From Cannabis sativa (lineage: Eukaryota; Streptophyta; Magnoliopsida; Rosales; Cannabaceae): DNA of 64,000 bases. A model generated the notes under the pieces. That model saw nothing but the letters and a program-made list of their open reading frames with translations. It did not search any database and was not told the origin of the DNA. Below are positions 36,156-47,860 of this stretch, piece by piece. The stretch is taken from positions 30,617,660-30,681,659 of the forward strand of contig NC_083601.1 in assembly GCF_029168945.1 (NCBI RefSeq), read 5' to 3'. Both the position numbers and the translations under genes were made by a program. The stretch's first letter is position 1. Each line of letters opens with the position of its first letter.

Positions 36156-38928
36156 TTGTCCTACTTTCCTCCACATTTCATCAGGTGGTGTTACATTGCT
36201 ATAGTTATGAAGTCTAAATCTGCAATGCTGATAGATTTGTGTAATTGTGTTCAATGATCGTTTCTTCTATTATACTAACCTTCTGGGTATAACATCACTT
36301 TCATATTTATGATACCATATATTTTTCTAACCATATTTATGTCTTACATATTGTAGACCTCTATAGCTCACAAAATAAATCCCAACTTCTTAATTGCACT
36401 GTTAAGACCTCCAAAATCTAAAACCAACTTACATTCGAGTACAGACCATCTACTTTTAGTTAAGTAAGATCATATATGCTAAAATATCGTAAGTGCATTA
36501 ATAACCCTTTAAAACGAGTTCAACCCTAACATAGGTTAGGTAGCCCAATTATTTATTTATCATTTACTATTTAACCATAGGTTAATCATGTAATCTCATA
36601 ATATATCAATCAACCAAGTTGTCGGGGTAAGGATACTATATACATAATTGGCAAATCATGCCGAACAGACCTTACTCTGTTCATCGTTACTATACCTCCT
36701 ACACCCCACTTGTATCTGATTTGCTACTAGAGACTCACTTTTTATAATTATTTAGCCAGGGCTCTTTGACTCGTACTTCCTAAACTACCCTAAAAAATAA
36801 GTCCATACTTCACTTAAGCATCTTCATTCCATATATGAATGCAATCATATACATCCATTTCTCTTTCCTTATAAGTTCCTCACTTCCAATTAGATAAACT
36901 TTATTTATTTTCCAAACGATGGCTATTGTCTTATTCCATCTTAGTATGTTCCTCTAGGATATTGCTCCATTACTAGCCCTCTGGGTCGAGAAAGTTTCAA
37001 ATATTTGTCTGAATTCTTAGCTCTTGACAACTTTAACTTTTGGCAGATCTGATGTCATTCTTTCCTTTAACACTATATAGCATAGAAATGCCACCTCTCT
37101 TGACCAACATTAACACTTTTGTAAGTTTTTTTTTTTATTTGCTTCTATTCACTTAAACATACTCATACTATTGTCCACAAAGCAAATCATGAGTGGATTG
37201 TAGTATCATTTGCATACTCTGTGCCTTTTATGTTGCTTGATCATTTCATAATCCCAACACTTCACAAAAACTCGTATGGTCCTTGTCGTTCCATGAAATT
37301 CTTGTAGATGTATCACATTAGTCCTAGTTGTGTCTCACTTGTCTCTTGCCTTTGAGTGAGGCTTTCCTAACCTCTTCTCCTTGAGTTATGATCTACACCG
37401 TTGTTGTATCGATGGGTATTTAGAATCTAGGGATGTCACCCTTGAATATTAATTTCCCCTCTTCCTCAAGTCTTGAATTTATGATCTACTTTCTATAGTT
37501 GTTTATTTTTTCATCCTTTACAAAGATGTATCTATGATCTCTAAGTTGTCCAGTTTGAATTGTTCTGTATAGTTGTCCTCTGTGTTGACTCTCATTCATG
37601 TTGTACCCAAATTGTTAGTCGTGTCTAAATCTTCTTTTTCTTCCTCCTTTGAAATTGTCTTTATCGAAACCATGCGCATTTTACTTTATTGTCTCCTCAC
37701 AAAGTAGCTGACCTTGAGTTTGAATCTTACAATTTTCCTTCGGTAATCTAATATTTGTTGATGCTCTACTTATCTCTTGGTGTTCAAGATACCTTCATAA
37801 GTCATTACTTTAAAAAAAATTATATCAGGTCTCTTTCTAACTTCTTATTCTAGATTCTGTTCAGTGTGCTACACTCCTTTCTACGTGATGGCATAGTCCT
37901 CTTTGGACTAATTTGTATAATAGACTTTTCTCTAAAGTCTTCATATACAATATTCATACTTCTTACCATCTAACTTAGGGGTGTGTATCCATAGAATATC
38001 CATCAAGATAGTACTTGCTCCTTATAGGTCTATTCTTTCATCTTTCTTAATAAGTGAGTTTCATAAAATACCATATCTAGTCTAGTATAGCATCCACTAT
38101 CTTAAATCATTCCCTACTCCCTATAGGTTGGGCTTCCTTTCATAACTAGGTGTAGAGACTTCATCTTTAACCATTTGTAGACAGGTGCAATTCTATGCAT
38201 CGATACTTAGTTGGCTATTGGTACATTTCATTATGTGCTTCAAGTTCCACTACTAGTGTTGGTGATCTATTGCGCTGAGCCTGTGAAAACTCTTCAACAA
38301 ATCGTCTTAGTCATGCTCACATTCCTTCCAATGCCTCTATTAGATTGTTAGCCTTAACTACTATTGGATTCGATCTGGAACATCAACCATTTGTGGGTCA
38401 GCGGAACACACATCCTTAGCCCCCACCTCTACTGGTCGTTCCTTTCACATTGATTCTAACTGCTCTTCTAGTTTCATGTGTGAGCTCTTACAAGAAAGGT
38501 TGATTTAATAGAAACAAAAGAGTTCAATTATTGGAAGAGAAGATTCTATGTACATATCTAAACTTAATGTTGTCAAGCTTAACTAGTAATATTCTATTTA
38601 TCAAATAAAGTCTTATGAACTCCTAATATAATTTATTCTAAATTTTCAAGAAAGGAACACGGTCCTTCCTAGTTCAATTCAAGACAATGAAGAAATATAA
38701 ACATATTCATCTTCTTCCTAAAAAGTGTAATCAATCATAAGAGATAGAGGGTACTATTGGTGTCTCTAAGCACCACCTCAAATGAGGCTCTAATTATATG
38801 TATCACATATAAGACTATTAATGGCAATAACAAGAAAATTAAAACTAACACTTACATAATAGTGAGAGGGATCTTTTTCAGTCTTCTGTATGTATACCGT
38901 GAGTATCCTTCGGGCTAACGGACGATCG

Positions 38929-38940
38929 GCTCTGATACCA
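38929..38940 (-). other. Primer binding site of the LARD element
   Basis: The minus strand reads TGGTATCAGAGC two bases after the LTR end (GGTGTAACAGT), an exact initiator methionine tRNA primer site. It fixes the direction of the element. Confidence 0.92.
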
Positions 38941-38942
38941 AC

Positions 38943-41822
38943 TGTTACACCCCGATATTTGCCTTACTTTACAAAAATACCATTTTAAATGCATAATTTG
39001 AAAAGAAAAAAAAATCCTTTAAATACAACAATGGATTTTAGAAATCAAAATGCAAAAGAGAAGGATCCTTCATTTGTAAAACAAAATACGATAAGTAAAT
39101 AATTTTAAAATAATACATTTTCATTGTGTTTAGATTTTTCAACTGCTTAAAATAAAACAGGCACCACCGGCGTTCTAGATCGTTTGCCCGTCCGTAGCCA
39201 CTCACAGTATACGTACCAGAACTGACCCTGCTCACTATACATACTTCCCTGTCTAATACCTGTAGGGGGAAAGTAAGGGGGTGAGCTAAAAGCTCAGTAA
39301 GGAAATGCTTATCATAAAATACCATATAATATCACACATACCATTACTGTATTTATTAAGTTTTAGCAATATCATACACTTTATTTATAACCATAACCAA
39401 ATAACTGTATACATAGAAACCTTTATCATATAGATCCATAAAAATTGTTCACACCATACATATATACAGAGATCATAACTCAGTATCACATTCATAACAT
39501 AATCATATCAATACTATGAATAATAATGCCATTACCATAATATTGGCATATCATAGCCATTACTTACATAATCCGGGCCTAGCTTGGCCCTACAATATCC
39601 TGGGCCTAATCTGCCCATATAATAACCTGGGCCTATGCAGCCTTACTATTGTTATAGGATAGGGTATCTCTATATTCAACAGTAACATCACTGTATCATA
39701 CCCACCATAACAATCTCATACACGACTCAGTAAAATGTAGGGTAAGGTATCTCTACATTCAACGGCCTTATCCCGTATCATACCCCACCATGGTCCCTCA
39801 CTTTACCTGAGACGTTAGCATACAACATATAACATACAACATACACCATACACCATACACCATACACCATACAACATACAATACACATCATACAACATAC
39901 AACATTATACAAGTCATAACAACCATAATTTATATATCAATTTACCAACATTGTGCCCATACCACACATTCTCAGTACCATATATAGACTTATAATAACA
40001 AATCATAACTCATATTTCTTTTTTGAATAATCATAACTCATATTTCAGTACACAAAGAATCCAAATTTATGCAGATAAACACATATAAAACTATCTAATT
40101 TCCTTACCTCAAATCCCGCTGCTTAAACTTGTTATCTCGTCACTAATACCTATAATAACACATGGGTCAAGGCCCTAACATTAAAATTCACACTCTTACA
40201 GTACAGCAGAAAGAATACTATTTTTGACCAATAACTACACGAATTCAGTAAAAGTTTCCTTCATAAAAATTATAGAAAATTCAATTATCTTTCCAATGAT
40301 ATAAAGATCACGAAGTATGGATTAAAACTGAGGGAGTTATGATAGTTTTACTGAAACTATTTCTGAGAAGGAATATGAAGTAACGAATCACAGTAGACAT
40401 CGGAAATCCAAAGTTTTGATACTAAAATATTCCAAATTAGAGAATACTATCTTCATAAAAGTTTTAGAAAATCGAATTCCCTTTTTAATGACACTAAAAT
40501 CTTTAAAATCGGAGTCATAACGTAAGAGATATAGGTATTATACCGAAACAGTTTTCTAGAAATCCTGAAACAAATGGATTTCGAACTACAGCAATAAAAC
40601 AATAATTTTGACTTAGAATAATCAATAATTAGTGAATGGTTTCTTCATAAAACATTTAGAAAATTGAATTATCTTTTCAACGGTACTAAGATCGCTAGAA
40701 TCGGATCATTATTCAGGGAGATATTTGAATTTTACTGAGACAACTTATATAGAAAATATGAAAAACGATTTACAACAAACAACATAGAAATAGTTATTTT
40801 TGACATAGATAAATTTCGATTCAGTAAAACCTTTCTTCATAAGAATTATGGGAAATTCAATAAGCTTTCTATAGACACCAAGATTGTGAGAATCGGATGA
40901 GTATTTAAAGAGATATGGCAGTTTTACTGAGACATGTTTTATTCTGAAAAATAAGAAAAGGAGACCTACGAATATTCTCCTATTGTGATCAATAAATAAG
41001 TAAATGTAGAGTTTCTTACCTCAAATACATCAAGCTGCTTGGATCGATAGACATAAGATGATGGTGATCAAAGATGAGAGTGAAGAGTGGTACAGATTTG
41101 GCTAAGGATGTAATGGAAAGATGACTTGAAAATTTTAGGGTTAGTCTTGCTCAGGTGGGAAGAATAGAACGATATAATTTTAGGGTTGAAACCTATACTA
41201 TCTGACTCGTTTAGTTTTATCAATAATAATAATATTAATATAATAACAATAATAATATGATAAATTATTAAATAAACAAATATCTAACTTTTAAATTTAA
41301 ATTGTAAGCTCTCAATCTCGTAACTTTAGGCCTTAGTTTTGACCTAGAAAAATTACGAATTCTGATATAGCTATTTCTATAAAATTTATAGATCTTTAAA
41401 TTATCTTTCCAACGCCACTGGAATCACCTCAATCGGAGTTATAAAACTCTAGATATGGTCATTTTAGTAAAACAGTTTCTAAACCTGCGAATTTCTCTAA
41501 ACTTACGATTTTTCTAACATTAATCAAATAATAATATTATTTAATACCACTTATATGTACAATTAATTAAATCTAATAAATATATTATAAAAACGTAATG
41601 GACTTTCATATCGGGCTTGAATTAAACATTACTTACTCGTGAAAATATCATAATATTTTACTTTCGTAGTTAATACAACTTTAACTTTCTTTATAAAATT
41701 GGTACAACTACTCTAAGCAATAATATCAACTCACTAACAACACAAATAAATGAGATAATTATCCTCGCACAATTAATATCCAAACAAAAAAAATTAAATA
41801 CTATTTTAAATTGGATATTACA
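38943..41822 (-). repeat. 5' LTR of the LARD element
   Basis: 2880 bp, same length as the copy at 32029-34908. Differences seen by eye include TGTT/TGTA at the very end, and single bases near 39518, 39745, 40377, 40426, 40437, 40681, 41331, 41381 and 41450. Confidence 0.92.
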
Positions 41823-42187
41823 TCTTTGCCTATTGTGCTTCATTGATACAAGTCATATCTTGTATGATTAAGGGAAAGAAATATATTTAGCTTGACCTTG
41901 CTTCCTATGCCACCCTTTTTGATGAAATCAAAAGGGGGAGAAACATCGGAATTGATTATTTTGGCATTAATCATATTATGCTTTAAAGTATTACCAAGTT
42001 TATTGAGTATATGATTAAGGGGGAGCTTTGTCAAGTTAAGAAAAGGTAACAATAAATATGCAAAGGTAAAACGGTATAAATCAATGTATGCATATATTAA
42101 GGGGGAGCTAAACTGAACATGTTTAAATTTACTTTTTCTTTCCTTTAAAATAATCAAATATTTTGATATCATCAAAAAGGGGGAGAA
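41823..42187 (+). other. Sirevirus-like element 3' internal end with repeated purine tracts
   Basis: AAAAGGGGGAGAA (about 41930), AAGGGGGAGCT (about 42017 and 42099) and AAAAAGGGGGAGAA (42174-42187, directly before the 3' LTR) recur roughly every 80 bases. The last is the working plus-strand primer. Multiple tracts are a Sirevirus signature. Confidence 0.75.
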
Positions 42188-43693
42188 TGTTGACCAAAAG
42201 TCAATCACTCACTTATTTTGATGATAAACAAATATTTGATTATTATTTGTTACTAATCTTTTCTTGACCATTTTGCAAGCAAATTCACAAAGTATCAATA
42301 TTTGCTCGGTAAAGTCAAACATAATCAAAGAAGTGGATTCAACAAGTATATCAACTACTTCATACTTTATAAGATCAAAAGTTTTATCAAGAGATCAAGA
42401 ATCCAAGACCCTATCCAAAAGAGGACTTCAAAAACTAAAAGTCAAAAGTCAACCCGAAAGTCAAAGTCAAAGTCAACTCTCGGGAAAAAGTCAACTTTGG
42501 ATCAAAACATGCAAATCAAGTTAGGAAGCTCATCTACATCAAGACTACAAACAATCACATGGTATAAATTTATTTTAGTCTTGTTAAAGTGATTTGCATA
42601 GTATACTAGGGTTTATAAGTACAAGTTTTGGCCCACTCACTAACTTGTGCAACAAGTTTTCTCACACGATAGTCCAAAATTTCTTTTGATTGAATTTCTA
42701 AATCACATTTTTTTTTAACTAAGAGAACAAAATTGGAATTTTTGAAATCGGATAATCGAGTAAAGAGTTATGCGCGTTTTAGTGCCGAAAAATGCAAGTT
42801 TTGAACTTGCCTGATTTTCGGCCTACCTATTGAAAATAGGTAGTCCGTTTTTTGCAGATAGGTAGTCCGTTTTAAAATAGGTAGTCCGTTTTTCCCAGGA
42901 TTCTTTTTGAAAAATGTGCTAACGGCTATAAACGGCTAGTTTTTGTTCCTACACTATATAAACTTGTTTTTCACTCAAAAATTCAAGTTGGTTGAGCTTC
43001 TATTCATCATATAACATCATTCTAAGTGTTCTAAACTAAAGAGTTATCATCTTTTCATAAACACACCAACCACACACACTTGAGCCAAACTTGTTCTTAT
43101 CTTCTCTAGTGTGCTTGCAATTCTCTCTAGGGTTTTACATTGTTTCCATCTTATTATAGAGAGTTTGCTTTGTATTTCAAAATTACATATTCATTGTATT
43201 GAGAGGTGAGGTTGGCACCGGTAGAAAAACAACTCGGTTGTAGGTGAGGTTGACACCAGTTTTGTAAACAACCCAAGAAAAGTGAGATTGGCACTTCAAC
43301 AATCCGGCGAGGTTGATAGTCCTTGGAAGAAAACTATTGTGAGAGGTTTGGGAAAAACCTTGGTGAAAAACTCCCCGGTTGTAAGGGTTAGTCAAGCCCG
43401 TTAACTTGGCTCGATATTGGAACTCAAACCTAGGTCCATAGCTTTGAAGACCAAGGACGTAGGTGGGATAGTTCTACCGAACCTTGTAAAAATCGAGAGT
43501 TTGCATTTTCTAATCCTTAAACTCTTTACTTTACAAGTTTGATTATTTGTCATAGTATATTGCTTGTCATATTACTTGCTTTTATTTGATTAAGTGGCTA
43601 ATTGCTTAATTTTGTGTTAAAAGTTTTGATTTACCGAAATTAGTATAAATTTCCAATTCACCCCCCCTCTTGGAAACATATCTTGGGCTAACA
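42188..43693 (+). repeat. 3' LTR of the Sirevirus-like element
   Basis: 1506 bp, TGTTGACC...GGGCTAACA, followed by the target duplication ATACC. Frames at 42264-42592 and 43183-43395 are not genes. Confidence 0.9.
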
Positions 43694-43698
43694 ATACC

Positions 43699-44376
43699 TT
43701 CATATTATATAATCCCGATTATATATATTCGTACTCAATTTATTTTTATATATACTCATTCATATTCAAGTTCATATATATATATATATATACTTTCATA
43801 TACATACATATATATATATCCATATACATAAAAGATATTCATATATATATATACATCTTTCATATATACATTTATATATTTATGTATGGTTATATATATT
43901 TTCATTATATATATTTCATATTGGATTGATAATTTTATGTGATATATATTGTATACGTATATATGTATATATGCATAAAGTTTTAAGTTTCGTTCTTTCT
44001 TAAAATATATATATATATATTTTTGGTGTGTATTTTAAATCTTTATTACAATATCACATTCATATGAAATTATAGAGTGATTTCGTGCATGAAAAAGATT
44101 TGAATAAACATCAAAATCTAAAAAAAAAAAAAAATTGAAGAACACGTTTGGCCGACCCAACTCATTTTCATTGGAATTAAAATCGACTTTTACGTGTTTT
44201 AGATGCATAAAATCCACATAGATCTCTTTATTTTTTCATTTGGATCATTTCGGGATTAAAAATACGTAATTTGGTCGCCAAAATTCTCTTCACCGATCGG
44301 GTTTGGGTTGGGTCCGTCGGACCCACGTGCAGAAAAACGGGTCAAAATGACTCGGGTTGGCTGAAGAAGACGACCC
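43699..44376 (+). other. Old copia element, 5' part after the nested insertion
   Basis: TATATA-rich sequence (43740-43960) is followed by a GC-richer stretch from 44270 on. No reading frame for gag is visible. Confidence 0.5.
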
Positions 44377-44688
44377 AAACGACGTGTCGTTTCTCGAAAA
44401 CGACATGTCGCTTTTAAGTTTTTGGGCTGCTGTCGTTTGCTAAAACGACATGTCGTTTTTCCCTTGTGGAAAACGACGTGTCGTTTTTCAAGTATTGTTG
44501 CTGCTGTCGTTTATTTAAACGACATGTCGTTTTTCCCCTGTGGAAAACGACATGTCGTTTTTCGTCTTCTAAGGCAGACTTCAGATTCATAAAACGAGGT
44601 GTCGTTTTTCCTCTTGTGGAAAACGACGTATCGTTTTCCCGTGTGAGCAGCCAGCCTTCATTGTAGAAAAAACGACGTGTCGTTTTTC
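44377..44688 (+). repeat. Nine copies of the palindrome AAAACGACRTGTCGTTTT
   Basis: Copies begin near 44377, 44397, 44443, 44470, 44517, 44544, 44591, 44620 and 44668. Six are perfect in the 12-base core ACGACATGTCGT or ACGACGTGTCGT, and three have one change (GTCGCTTT, ACGAGGTG, GTATCG). Several are paired around CCCTTGTGG-type spacers, and half-sites GCTGTCGTTT lie between. The core GACGTGTC matches bZIP/ABA-type ACGTGTC elements. They lie upstream of the dead pol region of the old copia element. Confidence 0.85.
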
Positions 44689-44699
44689 AGGGCAGATTT

Positions 44700-46195
44700 T
44701 TCAAAACAAAAAAAAAAGAAAATTAAGAAAAATTTAAGAAAATTTCGAAATTTTATTATTTTGATTTATTTTTGGAATTTTATTTTATTTCCTTATTTTT
44801 GTTGATTTAGTCAATTAAATTACATTTGTTTAAACTTTCCATTCTTATTTAACATATATCTTTATATATTATATGTTCTTTAGTAATAAATTATTATGGA
44901 AAGTTTTTAACTTGGTAAATTAATTACATGCTTTATTTTTACATGTAATTACAATAATTGTGATATTTTAAGAATGTCAATATTTGATTATTCTACAATC
45001 AAGTGCGTAATTATTATATTTATTTACCAATTATGTAATTTACTGATTGAATTAATTGATAATCTGCCATTAAGTACATTCTTTAATTTTGCATTTAATT
45101 CATTTCATATAATTAATTATACTAATTTGTATATTTACCTTATTTATACAAATTAATTATTAGTGCAAATATTTAAGATATTATATGGTCATAAATGCAT
45201 AATTAATTATATATTATGGAATTAAGCATTTAATTTATTATCATACAGTAATTGTATTAATTTGTATTTATTTGGCAAACTTATTTTTAATACAATTAAT
45301 TTTGATTTGTATGATTTAAATGCTATACATAAATTCCTTTTATAGTGCTAGATATATTTAGAAATATTCAAACATTAAGATAGGTTGAATATTTTATATG
45401 GCACATTAAGTTTCATAAAACTTTATAAAATTATTCATAAAATATTCATAAAACTTCCTAAAATGAATAAAATATGAATAAAATGTAAGTAATTTTGTGG
45501 TTTGACATAAGAAAACATGAACTTGGGACAAATGCTCATATCTAGAACGGTTTTTAATGATCTTCGGACGACCACACTAGGAGCACTAATCTCAGTGATT
45601 GTCTATTATGTTAATAACGAAATTACTTTTAGGTAGAGCCCAATACCTAATGTCAAAGTGAAAATATAATTTATATAATTAGGGAGTAGCCACAGCATCC
45701 TTATTTATATAAAATTATATATTAATTAAAGTTCACCTCAATGGACATAACTTGTAATTAATCATATAGGTATAATAATTTTACCCCACAGGAATTTTAT
45801 TATATTTGTGTAATTAATTAGGATAATATGTTAAATTAAATTCTCTTAATTTACCCCACAGGGAGTTATGGGGATTTAATTTAATAGTGTTATCACAAAT
45901 TTAATTAAAGATAGATAATAAACCTTCATTTTCCTAAACTAATTGTTTAATTAAATCTATCATAAGGTTCATCTAATTTTATTAAATTTAAAATTTAGCC
46001 CACAGGCAATTTTAGATTTAGTAAAATTTTAATCTTCAGTTTATACTTTGGTGTCTAATGAACCACATAATTTTAAATAATTAGGGAGTAGCCACAGCAT
46101 CCTTAATTATATAAAATTATATATATTAAGTGGATCGAGATCACATAATGGACATAAATTATGTGAACATAATAATCTTACCCTACATGGATTTT
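44700..46195 (+). other. Old copia element, decayed internal sequence
   Basis: AT-rich. A phrase AGGGAGTAGCCACAGCATCC followed by TTAATTATATAAAATTATAT recurs at about 45680 and 46082, with a variant at 49330, together with TTACCCCACAGG-like phrases. The element therefore contains internal repeats. No open frame was found. Confidence 0.5.
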
Positions 46196-46200
46196 ATTAT

Positions 46201-46633
46201 TGTGACAGTCAGTAGTCCCGTGATCCGTAAGGGGAAATACCGAGTAAGCTGTGCAATACCACATCGCCTGGGGAAGGTCAAGTGGGATGATTCTGAGACT
46301 GTGTAGGTATGCGACTACACAGTTGAAGAGAGCTTAAATGGATTGATTGGTACTACCTATATCAACAAGGTGCATCTTGTTTTTCGGTAGCCCATCTTGA
46401 AAGAACTCCACAGTTAAGCGTGCTTGACTTGGGGCAATTTTAGGATGGGTGACCTCCTGGGAAGTCTTCCCAGGAAGCGTGTGAGTGAGGACAAAGCACG
46501 CTGGAAACACTCCTGTTGGTCTGTAGGGTCAGTTGTCAGTCCATGAAGCAGCCAAAGTGACATACTCGTGTATAAGAGTCATTCATTCCGTGGGTGTAAG
46601 GGCCCAATGGAGGCTTGAAGCGGGGACGCTACA
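46201..46633 (+). mobile_element. Cassandra-type solo LTR with 5S rRNA-like segment, TSD ATTAT
   Basis: TGTGACAGTCAGTAGTCCCG...GGGGACGCTACA, 433 bp, flanked by ATTAT (46196-46200 and 46634-46638). Cassandra elements are terminal-repeat retrotransposons in miniature whose LTRs carry a 5S rRNA-derived part with an RNA polymerase III promoter. Only one LTR is present, so it is a solo LTR. It sits in the old copia element in the same orientation. Confidence 0.88.
46388..46475 (+). ncRNA. 5S rRNA-derived core with pol III boxes in the Cassandra LTR
   Basis: AGAACTCCACAGTTAAGCG and TGCTTGACTTGG (A box) and AGGATGGGTGACCTCCTGG then GAAGTC (C box) correspond to plant 5S rRNA. The middle and both ends have drifted, and it is not a working ribosomal gene. 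Transcription by pol III is possible from the boxes. Confidence 0.85.
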
Positions 46634-46638
46634 ATTAT

Positions 46639-47860
46639 ATTTACATAATTAATATATTAAATTAAATTCTCTTAATTTATCCCACAGGGAATTATATAGA
46701 TTTAATTTAATAATTTTATCATAAAGTATAAAATTTTGAAACATTTATAAGTGTTTCATACCTTTCAATGAGATAGAAATATTAAACTTTAAGTTTTTTC
46801 ATAAATTGTGTAAATCTATCATAATCTACATCTAAATTTAATCTTATTAAATTAAAAATTTAGCCCACCGGCAATTTTTGTTTAATAAGATTTCATATTT
46901 AAGCATGTTTATTCATTGGTAAAAACATGATTCATTTAAACCTCAAAACTATATATGTAATTTTATTACATCACTATTCATAAATTTCTTCCATACCAGT
47001 AGAAATTTCCAAAATTTATTCTGATAACTTCATCTAAAATGTACAGTTTTCACTGTATAATTAAGAAAAACAAATCACACTCTATTATCACCAATAAATT
47101 TTAATTTATTGTGTATGAATTCATTCTAATATAGTTGATGTGATTATCATTAACACACAGTGGATTATTTTAGATTGTTATTCCACATTCATAATTTCTT
47201 GCAAGGTTTACAAATAAATCTGAGAAAGTCAGTAACTGTGAGCAAATCTTATCCACAGACAAGATAAGTTCTCACATTTAGAAGTTTAAGGAACAAGCAA
47301 TATAGTAGTGACTTTGTTTTAAAATTGGCAAAGACCTTTATGTTCCAAGATTCTATTGAAACTTGATTAGACACATTTAGAGGTCTTTACTACAAAATGA
47401 TGTCACTCATAAAGATATGCAAGTTCAATCTGACAATAAAAAATGTGTTGTTAATAAGAATTCTTCTACATTATAGCACCAAAAATTATGGAACATATAT
47501 CTATAAATGGAATAAATGTTAGTAAATGGTGGGGATATTCATTACACTGATTTTACTAACTTTAATTAGAACTTGTGTGAAATTCATTAAGAATATGTAT
47601 TCCAACAAGTCAAAATCGGTGCATATTAGAATTCTATCATATTAGAAATCATACAAGTCAATTAATTTTGAAGACATGGACTTAAATTTTGCATCTCTTT
47701 TTTAATGATTACTCACATAAATTATATTTCTACAAAAGTATAGATTTATATGTTTCAAAGACATTTAAATCTTAAGTAGAGAAATAGTGCATTTTGCATA
47801 TTAAGATAGTGAGATCAAATATAAAATGGAGAATACTACATTAAAATTCGTGAGTATGGA
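46639..47860 (+). other. Old copia element, decayed internal sequence
   Basis: AT-rich and full of stops. The PBS-to-pol order suggests this should hold former gag/protease sequence, but no motif could be recognised. Confidence 0.4.

Larger units (their letters stand above)
34927..38928 (-). other. Internal region of the LARD element, otherwise noncoding
   Basis: Apart from the plastid pieces, no frame longer than about 60 codons and no reverse transcriptase, integrase or protease motif was found on either strand. At 38500-38260 the minus strand shows a broken stretch (AKDVCSADPQMVDVPDRIQ, then stops) that could be a decayed gag start. That reading is weak. Confidence 0.5.
32029..41822 (-). 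mobile_element. LARD-type retrotransposon (large LTRs, no own genes), young, TSD TCTTT
   Basis: Two LTRs of exactly 2880 bp (32029-34908 and 38943-41822) are flanked by TCTTT (32024-32028 and 41823-41827). The primer site (minus strand, 38940-38929) and purine tract (34926-34909) show that it reads on the minus strand. The 4034-bp internal region holds no gag or pol frame, only a possible decayed gag beginning near 38500-38260 and plastid-derived DNA. Large LTRs plus a few kilobases of noncoding interior define LARDs, which are moved by proteins of an autonomous, usually Ty3/gypsy, partner. LTRs differ at about ten sites by eye, so insertion was recent. It interrupts the Sirevirus-like element. 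Confidence 0.9.
27327..43693 (+). mobile_element. Sirevirus-like gag-only LTR retrotransposon, split by a later insertion, TSD ATACC
   Basis: LTRs of 1506 bp (27327-28832 and 42188-43693, TGTTGACC...GGGCTAACA) are flanked by ATACC (27322-27326 and 43694-43698). It has a methionine tRNA primer site, a gag frame and several purine tracts of the form AAGGGGGAG before the 3' LTR (about 41928, 42015, 42097, 42176). Repeated purine tracts are a known mark of Sireviruses (Ty1/copia). With the inner element removed, the internal part is only about 3.6 kb and has no protease, integrase, reverse transcriptase or RNase H. It therefore belongs to the non-autonomous class that keeps only gag (TR-GAG type) and must borrow pol from a relative. 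It sits inside the old copia element. Confidence 0.88.

Noticed and set aside
32124..39325. Identical 95-codon minus-strand frames at 32124-32411 and 39038-39325
   Set aside because: They lie in the LTRs of the LARD element and are conserved only because the LTRs are recent copies of each other.
46388..46475. A genuine 5S ribosomal RNA gene
   Set aside because: Only the central part matches, both ends have drifted, and it sits inside a transposon LTR with target duplication.
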